Below, piece by piece: positions 12,409 to 21,904 of a DNA stretch of 64,000 nucleotides. The position numbers and the translations under genes are program-made. The stretch spans positions 916,542-980,541 of the forward strand of contig NZ_NOIG01000004.1 of the NCBI RefSeq assembly GCF_002245625.1. Direction: 5' to 3'. The notes under the pieces are model-generated. The model saw nothing but the letters and a program-made list of their open reading frames with translations, was not told the origin of the DNA and ran no database searches. How positions within the stretch are numbered: position 1 is the stretch's first letter; every line of letters begins with the position of its first letter. Source of the DNA: Acidovorax kalamii (GTDB taxonomy: Bacteria; Pseudomonadota; Gammaproteobacteria; Burkholderiales; Burkholderiaceae_C).

Positions 12409-13176
12409 CTACTCGTACCAGTGCTCCGCAACCCAGGTGGCGGGCCGGATGTAGCGAAAGCGCCGGTTGCGCCGACCGGCCAATGCATCGGGCGGGTTGC
12501 ATTCACCGTGAAAAATCACGATCCGAGCCCCGGTGGGCACAAAGGGCGCCCTCCAGTAATTGGTGGGCCAGGCCGGGATGCCGTGGTACTTGAAGCTCGG
12601 GCACCACTCCGCAGGCCAGTAGGCAAGCTTGCCCTGGCGGTGTAGGAAGTCCGACAAGTAGGCCTGTTCGTTACGGAACTGCGCACGAATCTCTGCAAAA
12701 TGCCCCCGAAAGTGCTCCAGCACATCGGGGTGCGCGCCCAGCTCAAAGCGGTACACGGACGAATTGCCGGTGATGCGCCAGGGGCGCTTGTAATCGTGGA
12801 TGATCAGGAATTCGCCGGGCTGGGTGAAGAAGTCATCCAGCGATCCGGTGATCACCACGTCCACATCGAGGAACAGGGCCGTGCCTTTGAGGCCATGCAA
12901 GTCCTGGCTGAAAGTGGCCAGCTTGGTCCACCCCCTCTCGGGAATGCCGGGCGGCAGATCGAGTGGAGGGATGGGCAGGCATTGCACCTCGCTGCGTATG
13001 CCGGTGTTGTCATCCGTCAGGCAGACAAAGCGGAAGTCGCCGCTCAGGTGCCGACGGACCATGGCGTAAAGCCGGTTGACATACTCGGGGCCGTATTTCG
13101 TGCCCCATTTCATGCAGAGGATGTGGCGGACAGGCGCTGCGCCGACCGGGGCTGCAGGTGCTACCGCGCGGTTCAT
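12409..13176 (-). CDS. Glycosyltransferase-like protein (GT-A type)
   Basis: 255 residues. The opening HILCMKWGTKYGPEYVNRLYAMV and the metal-binding DXD-type motif in LFLDVDVVITGSLDDFF (about 100-116) are typical of GT-A nucleotide-sugar glycosyltransferases related to the GT8-like group. Later conserved pieces include NSSVYRFELG, QAYLSDFL and FHGECNPPDAL. There is no signal peptide or membrane helix, so it probably works in the cytoplasm on an envelope sugar. Substrate is unknown. Its start overlaps the stop of yhbY by one base, so the two may be co-transcribed. Confidence 0.7.
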   Translation of the reverse strand: MNRAVAPAAPVGAAPVRHILCMKWGTKYGPEYVNRLYAMVRRHLSGDFRFVCLTDDNTGIRSEVQCLPIPPLDLPPGIPERGWTKLATFSQDLHGLKGTALFLDVDVVITGSLDDFFTQPGEFLIIHDYKRPWRITGNSSVYRFELGAHPDVLEHFRGHFAEIRAQFRNEQAYLSDFLHRQGKLAYWPAEWCPSFKYHGIPAWPTNYWRAPFVPTGARIVIFHGECNPPDALAGRRNRRFRYIRPATWVAEHWYE

Positions 13177-13649
13177 CAGTCGGCCTGGCGCTTTTTGATG
13201 GATTTTTGCTTGGGCTTGGCGCGCTTGATCTGGCCACCCGAGGTCAGGCGCTGGTTGCCCAGCACACGCAGTTGCTTGATTTCAGGGCGTTGGCCGCCCC
13301 GTTTGCTGAACTTGAGCACCTTGACGTCGCGCGGGCCGGGCATACGGTCTTCGTCCACCGCCTTGGCCTTGGCGGGGATGGGGCGCCAGAGCACCAGCAG
13401 CTTGCCAATGTGCTGCACCGGGGCGGCGTTGAGTTCTGCGGCAAGCTCTTGGTACATCAGTTCGCGCGCTGCGCGGTCGTCGCCGAAGACGCGGACCTTG
13501 ATGAGCCCATGGGCATTGAGGGCAGCATCCACCTCTTTCTTGACGGCGGGAGTCAGGCCATCGCCGCCGATCAGGACCACGGGGTCCAGGTGGTGGGCAT
13601 TGGCGCGTTGTTCCCGGCGCTCGGCGGGAGTCAGTTGAATTTGGGGCAT
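13176..13649 (-). CDS. yhbY: YhbY-family CRM-domain RNA-binding protein
   Basis: 157 residues. The first 95 or so match the CRM (YhbY) domain, including LTPAERREQRANAHHLDPVVLIGGDGLTP and the HIGKLLVLWRP end; YhbY associates with pre-50S ribosomal particles. E. coli YhbY is only about 97 residues, so there is an added basic C-terminal tail (ending KPKQKSIKKRQAD) likely to bind RNA. ATG at 13649 gives the normal family start. It is divergent from rlmE with 33 bases between start codons, the same arrangement as in E. coli. Confidence 0.88.
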   Translation of the reverse strand: MPQIQLTPAERREQRANAHHLDPVVLIGGDGLTPAVKKEVDAALNAHGLIKVRVFGDDRAARELMYQELAAELNAAPVQHIGKLLVLWRPIPAKAKAVDEDRMPGPRDVKVLKFSKRGGQRPEIKQLRVLGNQRLTSGGQIKRAKPKQKSIKKRQAD

Positions 13650-13682
13650 GGGCCGTATTATCGAGGCTGAAAGAAAAAAGTA

Positions 13683-14345
13683 ATGAAAGTCAAAACCCAG
13701 AGCAAGAAGGTCAACAAGGCGTGGCTGAACGACCACGTCAACGACACCTACGTCAAATTGGCGCAGAAAGAGGGATACCGCGCGCGCGCTGCCTACAAGC
13801 TCAAGGAAATTGACGAGCAATTGGGCCTCATCAAGCCGGGTTACACCGTGGTGGATCTGGGTTCTACCCCGGGTGCCTGGAGTCAATACCTGCGTCGGCG
13901 CTTGTCTCCCACCGGTGCGGCTGCGGGGCAGCTCAATGGCGCGATCATCGCGCTGGACATTCTGCCCATGGAGCCGATCGAGGGTGTAACGTACCTCAAT
14001 GGCGATTTTCGTGAGCCCGATGTGCTGGAGCGCCTGGAGCAGGCGCTCGATGGCCGTGTGGTGGATGTGGTGGTGTCCGACATGGCGCCCAACCTTTCTG
14101 GCATCGGGTCGGCCGATGCGGCCCGTATTGCCCACCTGGTGGAGCTGGCGGTGGATTTTGCTTGCAACCATTTGAAACCGGACGGGGCGCTGGTGGTCAA
14201 GCTTTTCCACGGAAGCGGATACAACGATCTGGTGACCTTGTTCAAGCACACCTTCAAAGTGGTCAAGCCGCTCAAACCCAAGGCTTCGCGCGACAAATCG
14301 TCAGAGACCTTTCTCGTGGGCATGGGGCTCAAGAAGGCGGCCTGA
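13683..14345 (+). CDS. rlmE: 23S rRNA (uridine-2552-2'-O)-methyltransferase RlmE/FtsJ
   Basis: 220 residues; methylates U2552 in the ribosomal A-loop late in 50S assembly. The Rossmann SAM-binding motif [15 protein letters not shown] and the K-D-K-E catalytic tetrad are visible (K39 in [10 protein letters not shown]133 in VVSDMAPN, K173 in [10 protein letters not shown]208 in SSETFLVG). ATG at 13683 lies just after a divergent promoter region shared with yhbY. It is followed by ftsH, the usual partner. Confidence 0.95.
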   Translation: MKVKTQSKKVNKAWLNDHVNDTYVKLAQKEGYRARAAYKLKEIDEQLGLIKPGYTVVDLGSTPGAWSQYLRRRLSPTGAAAGQLNGAIIALDILPMEPIEGVTYLNGDFREPDVLERLEQALDGRVVDVVVSDMAPNLSGIGSADAARIAHLVELAVDFACNHLKPDGALVVKLFHGSGYNDLVTLFKHTFKVVKPLKPKASRDKSSETFLVGMGLKKAA

Positions 14346-14438
14346 ATTGGCTTGCCACCGGTCAAGAATTCGTGAAATTTGGCAGCAAAGCCCGCGCTGA
14401 TCCCATGGCCGTCAGTGGGAATATGGGTGGCCCGGCTG

Positions 14439-14466
14439 CTTGAAAGACCTAAAATGCACCGCACAT
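14439..14466 (+). promoter_or_regulatory. Candidate heat-shock (sigma-32) promoter of ftsH
   Basis: CTTGAAA at 14439-14445 is a perfect match to the sigma-32 -35 consensus. After 13 bases comes CCGCACAT, a fair match to CCCCATNT. The implied start near 14473 is about 45 bases before ftsH. The ftsH gene is heat-shock controlled in E. coli, which supports the reading. Confidence 0.45.
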
Positions 14467-14518
14467 ACGCCGTGACGGCAGTGTGTCCGTTTTCTGTTCC
14501 CCGCAACTGGAGCCCCGC

Positions 14519-16438
14519 TTGAACAATCAGTGGTTTTCAAAAATTGCCGTATGGCTGGTCATCGCCATGGTGCTGTTCACGGTGTTCAAACAGTTTGACA
14601 CCCGCACTGGCGCCAGTGCCGGACACATCGGCTATTCCGAATTTCTTGACGAAGTCCGGAACAACCGCATCAAGAGCGCGACCATTCCCGAGGGGTTGAG
14701 CGGCGGTGAAATCGTGGCGATCACCACCGATGAGCGCAAGATCCGCACGAATGCCTCGGTGCTGGACCGGGGGCTGGTGGGCGACCTGCTCAACCACAAC
14801 GTCAAATTCGACGTGAAGCCCCGTGAAGAAGGCTCACTTCTCATGACCCTGTTGGTCAGCTGGGGCCCCATGCTGCTGCTGATTGGCGTGTGGGTGTACT
14901 TCATGCGCCAGATGCAGGGCGGCGGCAAGGGCGGGGCGTTCAGCTTCGGCAAGAGCAAGGCGCGCATGCTCGACGAGAACAACAACCAGGTCACGTTCGC
15001 GGATGTGGCAGGTTGCGACGAAGCCAAGGAAGAAGTCAAGGAAGTCGTGGACTTCCTGAAGGACCCACAGAAGTTCCAGAAGCTCGGCGGCCGTATTCCG
15101 CGTGGCCTGCTGCTGGTCGGCCCTCCTGGTACCGGCAAGACCCTGCTGGCCAAGTCCATTGCGGGCGAAGCCAAGGTGCCTTTCTTCAGCATCTCGGGTT
15201 CGGACTTTGTGGAAATGTTCGTTGGCGTGGGCGCTGCCCGTGTGCGAGACATGTTCGACAACGCCAAGAAGAACGCCCCTTGCATCATCTTCATCGATGA
15301 AATCGACGCCGTGGGCCGCCAGCGTGGCGCTGGCCTGGGTGGCGGCAACGATGAGCGCGAGCAGACGCTGAACCAGATGCTGGTTGAGATGGACGGCTTC
15401 GAGACCAACCTAGGCGTGATCGTGGTGGCTGCCACCAACCGCCCTGACATCCTGGACGCGGCTCTTCTACGCCCCGGTCGTTTTGACCGCCAGGTGTATG
15501 TGACGCTGCCAGACATCCGTGGCCGCGAACAGATCCTGAATGTGCACATGCGCAAGATTCCGGTCGGTCAGGATGTAGCCCCTGCGATCATTGCCCGTGG
15601 CACGCCCGGCATGAGCGGCGCCGATCTGGCCAACCTGTGCAACGAGGCTGCGTTGATGGCGGCCCGCCGCAACGCCCGCACCGTGGAGATGCAGGACTTT
15701 GAGAAGGCCAAGGACAAGATCCTCATGGGCCCCGAGCGCAAGAGCATGGTCATGCCCGAGGAAGAGCGCCGCAACACGGCCTACCACGAGGCGGGCCACG
15801 CCCTGATTGGCAAGCTGCTGCCCAAGTGCGATCCGGTGCACAAGGTCACGATCATCCCCCGTGGCCGTGCCTTGGGCGTGACGATGAGCCTGCCCGAGCA
15901 GGACCGTTACAGCTATGACCGCGAATACATGCTCAACCAGATCAGCATGCTGTTCGGTGGCCGCATCGCCGAAGAAGTGTTCATGAACCAGATGACCACC
16001 GGTGCGAGCAACGACTTTGAGCGCGCCACGCACATCGCACGCGACATGGTGACCCGTTACGGCATGACTGCGGCCCTGGGGCCCATGGTCTATGCTGAAA
16101 ACGAGGGTGAGGTCTTTCTGGGCCGTTCGGTCACCAAGACGACGAACATGAGCGAGCAGACCATGGAAAAGGTCGATAGCGAAGTGCGTCGCATCATCGA
16201 CGAACAGTACAATCTGGCGCGTCGCCTGATCGAGGAGAACAGCGACAAGATGCACGCCATGGCCAAGGCCTTGCTCGAATGGGAAACCATTGATGCCGAG
16301 CAACTGGACGACATCATGGCGGGCAAGGAACCCCGTCCTCCCAAGGACTGGACGCCTCGCACACCGCCCTCGGGTGGTGACAACTCCAGCGGCGGCACCC
16401 CTGCAGTGGCGGCAGATACCGCGCCCACGGCGGCTTGA
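14519..16438 (+). CDS. ftsH: ATP-dependent zinc metalloprotease FtsH
   Basis: 639 residues (E. coli 644). Membrane-anchored AAA+ protease that degrades sigma-32, LpxC and misassembled membrane proteins. Two N-terminal transmembrane segments (about 5-24 and 105-124) flank a periplasmic domain; then Walker A GPPGTGKT at 201-208, Walker B ([12 protein letters not shown]), the second region of homology, and the zinc site HEAGH at 423-427. TTG at 14519 is preferred: GGAG lies seven bases upstream, and [14 protein letters not shown] is the usual start in betaproteobacteria. A longer in-frame start at 14483 has no such support. A terminator follows. Confidence 0.95.
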   Translation: MNNQWFSKIAVWLVIAMVLFTVFKQFDTRTGASAGHIGYSEFLDEVRNNRIKSATIPEGLSGGEIVAITTDERKIRTNASVLDRGLVGDLLNHNVKFDVKPREEGSLLMTLLVSWGPMLLLIGVWVYFMRQMQGGGKGGAFSFGKSKARMLDENNNQVTFADVAGCDEAKEEVKEVVDFLKDPQKFQKLGGRIPRGLLLVGPPGTGKTLLAKSIAGEAKVPFFSISGSDFVEMFVGVGAARVRDMFDNAKKNAPCIIFIDEIDAVGRQRGAGLGGGNDEREQTLNQMLVEMDGFETNLGVIVVAATNRPDILDAALLRPGRFDRQVYVTLPDIRGREQILNVHMRKIPVGQDVAPAIIARGTPGMSGADLANLCNEAALMAARRNARTVEMQDFEKAKDKILMGPERKSMVMPEEERRNTAYHEAGHALIGKLLPKCDPVHKVTIIPRGRALGVTMSLPEQDRYSYDREYMLNQISMLFGGRIAEEVFMNQMTTGASNDFERATHIARDMVTRYGMTAALGPMVYAENEGEVFLGRSVTKTTNMSEQTMEKVDSEVRRIIDEQYNLARRLIEENSDKMHAMAKALLEWETIDAEQLDDIMAGKEPRPPKDWTPRTPPSGGDNSSGGTPAVAADTAPTAA

Positions 16439-16462
16439 GGGTTTGCCTGTTCAGCCGTTCCC

Positions 16463-16485
16463 ACGGGGCCTTGTGCCCCGTTTTT
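16463..16485 (+). terminator. Rho-independent terminator after ftsH
   Basis: ACGGGGC pairs perfectly with GCCCCGT around a CTTGT loop and is followed by TTTTCGTT. It separates rlmE-ftsH from folP. Confidence 0.75.
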
Positions 16486-16584
16486 CGTTGTGTTTGAGGC
16501 TGTTGCCTTTCTTCTCCTGCGCTTTCAGGTTCGGCCCATACGCGCCGTATCCACTGGCTCCGCAGGCTCTGTTGTAGTGATTTC

Positions 16585-17415
16585 ATGATCTGGCAAACCT
16601 CCCGCTTTTCCATCGATCTGGAGCGGCCCAAGGTCATGGGCATCGTCAATGTGACCCCGGACTCCTTCTCCGATGGTGGGCGCCATGCCTCTACCATCGC
16701 AGCGTTGCGGCATTGCGAGCAATTGCTCAAGGACGGAGCCGATATCCTGGACATCGGGGGCGAGTCCACCCGCCCCGGCAGCCCGGCCGTGCCTCTGGAC
16801 GAAGAGCTGGCCCGTGTGGTGCCGCTGGTGCGCGAGGCGGTGGCGCTGGGCGTTCCAATTTCGGTGGACACGTACAAACCTGCCGTCATGCGGGCTGTGC
16901 TGGACCTGGGGGCCGATATCGTCAACGACATCTGGGCCTTGCGGCAACCGGGGGCTGTGGCCGTGGTGGCTACCCACCCGCAATGTGGTGTGTGCCTGAT
17001 GCACATGCACCGCGACCCCCAGACCATGCAGGCGGCCCCCATGACGGGAGATGTGGTGCCGCAAGTGCTATCATTTTTAGAGCTGCATGCGCATAATCTG
17101 CAGGCTCAGGGGGTTAAAAAGGATCAAATTCTCCTGGACCCGGGCATCGGCTTCGGCAAAACGGTGGAGCAGAACTTCGCCTTGCTTGCTCGGCAGAATG
17201 ACCTGCTGGGGGCCGGTTATCCGCTGCTGGTGGGCTGGTCGCGCAAGTCGTCGTTGGGTGCCGTCGCGGGGCTGGATGTAGACCAGCGCATGGTGCCCAG
17301 TGTGGCTGCTGCGGTGCTCGCAGTAGACCGGGGAGCTTCGGTGGTGCGCGTGCACGATGTGCGGGAGACGGTTGCTGCGCTGGCAGTGTGGTCGGCCATG
17401 CAGCGGACGGGCTGA
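16585..17415 (+). CDS. folP: Dihydropteroate synthase
   Basis: 276 residues (E. coli 282). Condenses p-aminobenzoate with 6-hydroxymethyl-dihydropterin pyrophosphate in folate synthesis; target of sulfonamides. TIM-barrel motifs are present: MGIVNVTPDSFSDGG near residue 13, DIGGESTRPG, PISVDTYKP, VNDIWAL, LDPGIGFGKT and GWSRKSSLG near the end. The segment around bases 17067-17130 is AT-rich and resembles the dispersed repeat, yet the encoded protein keeps the normal family spacing. Follows ftsH after a terminator and precedes glmM, as in many proteobacteria. Confidence 0.95.
   Translation: MIWQTSRFSIDLERPKVMGIVNVTPDSFSDGGRHASTIAALRHCEQLLKDGADILDIGGESTRPGSPAVPLDEELARVVPLVREAVALGVPISVDTYKPAVMRAVLDLGADIVNDIWALRQPGAVAVVATHPQCGVCLMHMHRDPQTMQAAPMTGDVVPQVLSFLELHAHNLQAQGVKKDQILLDPGIGFGKTVEQNFALLARQNDLLGAGYPLLVGWSRKSSLGAVAGLDVDQRMVPSVAAAVLAVDRGASVVRVHDVRETVAALAVWSAMQRTG
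17067..17130 (+). repeat. Intragenic copy of a short dispersed repeat (in folP)
   Basis: Blocks in order: GCTATCA, a T-run, AGAGCTGCATGCGC, TCTGCAGGCTC, AGGGGGTTAAAAAGGATCAAA. The order and spacing match copies at 49951-50010 and 56727-56786. The stretch is clearly AT-richer than its surroundings and stays in frame. Confidence 0.6.
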
Positions 17416-17533
17416 AGGGGCAGCGCGCGGGGTATTCATGAGGGCGGTCTTGGAGCCTGTTCACACTAACCAAACAGGTGGGATGGCGTGCTGTCCCGCC
17501 AACAACTAGATCAACACGAGGAGACGCAGCAAC

Positions 17534-18868
17534 ATGACGCGCCAGTACTTTGGAACCGATGGCATCCGTGGCACGGTGGGGCAGCCACCCATTACGCCGG
17601 ACTTTGTGTTGCGCCTCGCGCACGCAGTGGGGCGTGTCTTGCGCCAGACGGAAGAGCGCCCCACGGTTCTGATTGGCAAGGACACCCGAATTTCTGGCTA
17701 CATGCTGGAGAGCGCACTGGAGTCCGGCTTCAATTCCGCAGGCGTGGATGTGGTGCTGCTCGGGCCTTTGCCAACACCCGGTGTGGCCTACCTGACCCGT
17801 GCACAGCGGGCCAGCCTGGGCGTGGTCATCAGTGCGAGCCACAACCCGTACCCCGACAACGGCATCAAGTTTTTCAGTGCGCAGGGCACCAAACTGTCCG
17901 ACGCCTGGGAGCTCGCTGTCGAAGAGGCCCTGGCCCAGCCACCGGTGTGGGCCGACTCGGCCAGCTTGGGCAAGGCGCGGCGGCTGGACGATGCCGCAGG
18001 GCGCTACATCGAATTCTGCAAGAGCACCTTCCCGCAAGACCTAACCCTCAAGGGGCTGAAAATCGTGGTGGACGCTGCCCATGGGGCGGCCTATCAAGTG
18101 GCTCCCAAGGTGTTTCACGAACTGGGGGCCGAAGTCCTGTCGATCGGATGTGCCCCGGACGGCCTGAACATCAACCATGAGGTGGGTGCCACGCACCCGG
18201 ACGCCCTGGTGCGCGCAGTGCGTGCCAACCGGGCCGACTACGGGATAGCGCTGGACGGCGATGCGGACCGACTGCAGGTTGTGGATGCCACGGGGCGCCT
18301 GTACAACGGCGACGAGTTGCTGTATCTGATGGCCTCCGATCGCATGGGCCGCGACGAGCATGTGCCCGGCGTGGTAGGCACCTTGATGACCAACATGGCG
18401 GTGGAGGTGGCTTTGCAGTCCCGTGGGGTGAAGTTCGTGCGTGCCAAGGTGGGGGACCGCTATGTCCTCGAAGAACTGGCACGCCATCGCTGGGTGCTTG
18501 GGGGCGAAGGCTCTGGCCACCTGCTGGCGCTGGACCGGCACACCACGGGCGATGGCCTGGTGAGCGCCTTGCAGGTGTTGCAGGCCTGTGTGCGCAGTGG
18601 CCAGACGCTAGCCCAATTGCTGGCCGGAGTCACGCTGTATCCCCAGGTGCTGCTCAATGTCCGCCTGGCCCCAGGCCAGGATTGGAAGTCGAACCGCTTG
18701 CTGGCGGATGCGACACAGGCTGTGGAGCGCGATCTGGGGGCTTCGGGCCGCGTGCTCATCCGTGCCAGTGGCACGGAGCCTTTGCTGCGCGTGATGGTGG
18801 AGGCCCGGGATGCTGAGATGGCGAGCTCCTGCGCGCAGCGGCTGGCCGATGCAGCCCGTGCGGGCTAA
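17534..18868 (+). CDS. glmM: Phosphoglucosamine mutase GlmM
   Basis: 444 residues (E. coli 445). Interconverts glucosamine-6-phosphate and glucosamine-1-phosphate on the way to UDP-GlcNAc, feeding peptidoglycan and the lipid A enzymes encoded earlier in the window. The opening [15 protein letters not shown], the phosphoserine loop SASHNP with active Ser102, the metal loop [11 protein letters not shown], the sugar loop GGEGSGH and the C-terminal phosphate loop [12 protein letters not shown] are all present. ATG at 17534 has a GAGGAGAC ribosome-binding site about 12 bases upstream. Confidence 0.96.
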   Translation: MTRQYFGTDGIRGTVGQPPITPDFVLRLAHAVGRVLRQTEERPTVLIGKDTRISGYMLESALESGFNSAGVDVVLLGPLPTPGVAYLTRAQRASLGVVISASHNPYPDNGIKFFSAQGTKLSDAWELAVEEALAQPPVWADSASLGKARRLDDAAGRYIEFCKSTFPQDLTLKGLKIVVDAAHGAAYQVAPKVFHELGAEVLSIGCAPDGLNINHEVGATHPDALVRAVRANRADYGIALDGDADRLQVVDATGRLYNGDELLYLMASDRMGRDEHVPGVVGTLMTNMAVEVALQSRGVKFVRAKVGDRYVLEELARHRWVLGGEGSGHLLALDRHTTGDGLVSALQVLQACVRSGQTLAQLLAGVTLYPQVLLNVRLAPGQDWKSNRLLADATQAVERDLGASGRVLIRASGTEPLLRVMVEARDAEMASSCAQRLADAARAG

Positions 18869-18937
18869 GCGGTTGTCTACTCTTGCACAGACCCCGGTGG
18901 GGCCGTTCTTCCCCATGCCAATCCTCAGGAGCGGTTT

Positions 18938-19483
18938 ATGACGCCGGCCATAGACTCCGTGCCCCGCATCGCCGTGCGCGCGGTGGACTACGCCAACCCC
19001 CGCGATGCAGCCGCACTCGTGGATTTGCTGGACGGCTACGCGCGGGACGTGGCGGGCGGTGGCAAGCCCTTGGAGGCTGAGGTCAAGCAAGGGCTGGTCC
19101 AGGCGCTGCGCCAGCGGCAGCCCCAGGCGTTCAGCGTCATGGCCTGGGCCGAGGAGGAGGGGAGCGCCTCCGCGCCCTATGCCGGTGTGGCCGTGGGGCT
19201 AGTCAACTGCTTCGAAGGGTTCTCCACCTTTGCCTGCAAGCCCCTGGTCAATGTGCACGATGTGGTTGTGTTGCCGGCGTGGCGTGGCCATCGAATTGCG
19301 CAGCGCATGCTGCAAGAGGTCGAAACCCTGGCCCGGGGGCGCGGTGCCTGCAAGCTCACACTGGAGGTCCTGTCTGGCAACCGGGCGGCAATCCAAGCCT
19401 ATGAGCGTGAAGGTTTTGCTGCCTACGCGCTGGACCCTCGGATGGGATCGGCGCAATTTTTTCAGAAGCTGTTGCTGGACTGA
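18938..19483 (+). CDS. GNAT-family N-acetyltransferase
   Basis: 181 residues. A GNAT fold is indicated by the acetyl-CoA binding motif VVVLPAWRGHRIAQRMLQEVE (Q/RxxGxG/A-type loop) and the following LEVLSGNRAAIQAYEREGF near the C-terminus. Cytoplasmic, no membrane segment. Substrate unknown. ATG at 18938 is preceded by AGGAGCGG, a good ribosome-binding site. It lies 70 bases after glmM on the same strand and is convergent with the first GGDEF-EAL gene. Confidence 0.8.
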   Translation: MTPAIDSVPRIAVRAVDYANPRDAAALVDLLDGYARDVAGGGKPLEAEVKQGLVQALRQRQPQAFSVMAWAEEEGSASAPYAGVAVGLVNCFEGFSTFACKPLVNVHDVVVLPAWRGHRIAQRMLQEVETLARGRGACKLTLEVLSGNRAAIQAYEREGFAAYALDPRMGSAQFFQKLLLD

Positions 19484-19525
19484 ACGGGCGGCGGAGCCAT
19501 CGCCCTGCCCGCAGGGGGCGCGGGC

Positions 19526-21778
19526 TCAGGCCAGGGCGTTCGCTGCGGAGGCCTGATGCAGGTGCTGGCGCATGAACACCTCCAGGTCCGCTGCAGGCAG
19601 TGGCGTGCTGAAGTGGTAGCCTTGGGCCTCATCGCATCCCTGAGCATGGAGGAAGGCCAACTGACCTTCCGTCTCGACGCCCTCGGCCGTGGTGCGGATG
19701 CCCAGCGCCTGCGCCATCCGGATGATGGCGCTCACGATGGCGCGGTCGTTGCTGTCGTTGCCCAGGTCGCGCACGAACGACTGGTCGATCTTGAGCTTGA
19801 ATATCTGGAACCGCTTGAGTTGGCTCAGCGACGAGTAGCCGGTGCCAAAGTCATCCATGGACATGCGCACCCCTCTTGCATGCAACTGGTCCATGGTCGC
19901 TACGGCGGCATGCGGGTCGTCCACGGCCACCCCCTCGGTCAGTTCCAGCTCCAGCGAGTCGGGCGGAAGGTCAAACTCTGCCAGCATGCGGCTGACGAGT
20001 TCAGGCAACTGGGGCTGGCGGAACTGGATGGCGGAGAGGTTCACCGCCATCGTCAGCCCCGGGAAGCCGCAAGACCGCCAGGCCTTGAGCTGTGCGAGTG
20101 CTGTGCGCAGCACCCATTCCCCAATCTGCAGGATCTGCCCGCTGTCTTCGGCGATGGGGATGAACTCTGCGGGCGAGACCTGCCCGAGTTGTGGGTGTTG
20201 CCAGCGCAGCAAGGCCTCCACACTGCGGACATTGCCCGTGGCCAGGCTCATCTGGGGCTGGTAGTGCAGTCGGAACTGGTCGCGCTCCAGCGCACGGCGA
20301 AGGGCGTTTTCCAGCTGTAATGCGCGTACCGACTGGGCCTGCATTTCAGGAGTGAAGAAGCGGAATGTGTTGCGGCCATCCAGCTTGGCGCGGTACATCG
20401 CCACGTCGGCAGACTGGGTGAGCGTGTCGAAATCGCTCCCGTCCTGCGGGAACAAGGCCACACCCATGGATGGCGCCATGGTCAGCTCGTGGTGGTCAAT
20501 CTGATAGTGCTGGCGTGATGCCTCTTGCAGCTTGCCTGCCACCCGGGCTGCCCCATGGGCATTGGCGCCTGGCAGCAGCAGGATGAACTCGTCCCCGCCG
20601 AGGCGTGCCACGGTGTCCTTTTCGCGCACCACAGCACGCAGCCGTTTGGCAATCTCGACCAGCAGGGCATCGCCCACGCGGTGCCCCAGCGAGTCGTTCA
20701 CGTGCTTGAAATGGTCCAGGTCCAGGAAGATCACGGCCAGTGGCGTGTTGTGCTCCTGGGCCACCTGAATGGCCTGTTGGGCACGCTCGGCCAGCAGTGC
20801 GCGGTTGGGCAGGCCGGTGAGCGCATCGTAGTGGGCCAGCCAGTAGATGCGCTCCTGGTCGGCCTTGCGGTCGTTGATCTCGCGGTGCAGGTTGTCTACC
20901 GTTTCGCGCAGCTCTCGGGTGCGGTCCTGCACCTGCTGTTCCAGTTCCTCGTGGGCGCGGGCCAGCGCTGCCTGGGCCTGTTTGCGCTCGGTGATGTCCA
21001 TCGTGATCCAGATGGAGCCCTGAGAGGGGTCGGCGGGATCGATGGACTTGCTGCGAACCTCGCAGATCACTGGCGTGCCGTCCTTGCGGCAGAGTTCCAC
21101 CTCGCCTTCATAGGATTGACCGGATGCCAGGCCTGGATAGCAGCGGCGTCCCACCTCCTCCCAGGCCTCGTCGCTGGCGTACCAGCGGCGCGACGAACTG
21201 CCCATGAGTTCGCCGGGCTGGAACCCCAGCATTTGCTCGAAATGGTCGTTGCACCGGGTCAGGCGCCTGTCACGCAGAAACACAATGCCCACCATGGCAC
21301 TGTCGAACAGCAGTTGCTTTTCGCGTTCAGCCGCGTTGAGGGCGGCCTGGGCGCGTTTTTGTTCGTCGATGTCGTCGAGGATCCAGATGGAGCCTTCGGA
21401 GGTGTCATGCGGATTGATGAGCCTGCCCGTGAGGCTGCCCCAAAAAAGGGTGCCGTCACGGCGGCGCAACTGGCGTTCCACGCGGAAGGACTGTCCCTGC
21501 GCCAATACCGGGTAGGCCGCGCGACCCAACTCGCGGAATGCTTCGCGGTCGGGGTAGAAGGCTTCAGTGTTGAGCCCGACCAGGCGCGCGGGGCTGGGGT
21601 AGCCAAAAATCTCCGCATATCGCTGGTTGCAGCGGACCACGCTGCGTTGGCGCAGGAAAACGATACCCACCCCTGCGCTGTCGAGCAGGATTTGTTGTTC
21701 ACGCAGGGTGCGATGCAGTGGCGGATCAGTAGCTACTCCAGGACGCTGCAATTCCGGAGCGCTGTACAGCGGGGACAT
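19526..21778 (-). CDS. PAS-PAS-GGDEF-EAL cyclic-di-GMP signalling protein
   Basis: 750 residues, no clear transmembrane segment. Two PAS domains (about 25-150 and 150-270) look like duplicates of each other (LLDSAGVGIVFLRQR and LFDSAMVGIVFLRDR). A GGDEF domain (about 310-470) has an intact RLGGDEF active site and a product-inhibition I-site REKD five residues before it. The EAL domain (about 490-740) has EALLRW, NLSAIQF, ELTEGVAV, DDFGTGYSSL and KIDQSFV, all residues expected of an active phosphodiesterase. It may therefore make and degrade c-di-GMP. Paralogue of the next gene upstream. Confidence 0.9.
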   Translation of the reverse strand: MSPLYSAPELQRPGVATDPPLHRTLREQQILLDSAGVGIVFLRQRSVVRCNQRYAEIFGYPSPARLVGLNTEAFYPDREAFRELGRAAYPVLAQGQSFRVERQLRRRDGTLFWGSLTGRLINPHDTSEGSIWILDDIDEQKRAQAALNAAEREKQLLFDSAMVGIVFLRDRRLTRCNDHFEQMLGFQPGELMGSSSRRWYASDEAWEEVGRRCYPGLASGQSYEGEVELCRKDGTPVICEVRSKSIDPADPSQGSIWITMDITERKQAQAALARAHEELEQQVQDRTRELRETVDNLHREINDRKADQERIYWLAHYDALTGLPNRALLAERAQQAIQVAQEHNTPLAVIFLDLDHFKHVNDSLGHRVGDALLVEIAKRLRAVVREKDTVARLGGDEFILLLPGANAHGAARVAGKLQEASRQHYQIDHHELTMAPSMGVALFPQDGSDFDTLTQSADVAMYRAKLDGRNTFRFFTPEMQAQSVRALQLENALRRALERDQFRLHYQPQMSLATGNVRSVEALLRWQHPQLGQVSPAEFIPIAEDSGQILQIGEWVLRTALAQLKAWRSCGFPGLTMAVNLSAIQFRQPQLPELVSRMLAEFDLPPDSLELELTEGVAVDDPHAAVATMDQLHARGVRMSMDDFGTGYSSLSQLKRFQIFKLKIDQSFVRDLGNDSNDRAIVSAIIRMAQALGIRTTAEGVETEGQLAFLHAQGCDEAQGYHFSTPLPAADLEVFMRQHLHQASAANALA

Positions 21779-21904
21779 AGAGACCAGTACGGGCGGCAGG
21801 GCCAGACGGTGGCCTCAAAAAAATTTGTGCCAAAGTGTAGCAGTGCCAGCTTACAACCCTACTGCGGGTATGTCGCAGGGGGGGAGCATGCTGGTTGGTG
21901 CAGC

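Noticed and set aside
21779..21904. Sigma-54 promoter between the two GGDEF-EAL genes
   Set aside because: TGGCAC occurs on the minus strand, but the matching TTGCA part at the required distance is absent.
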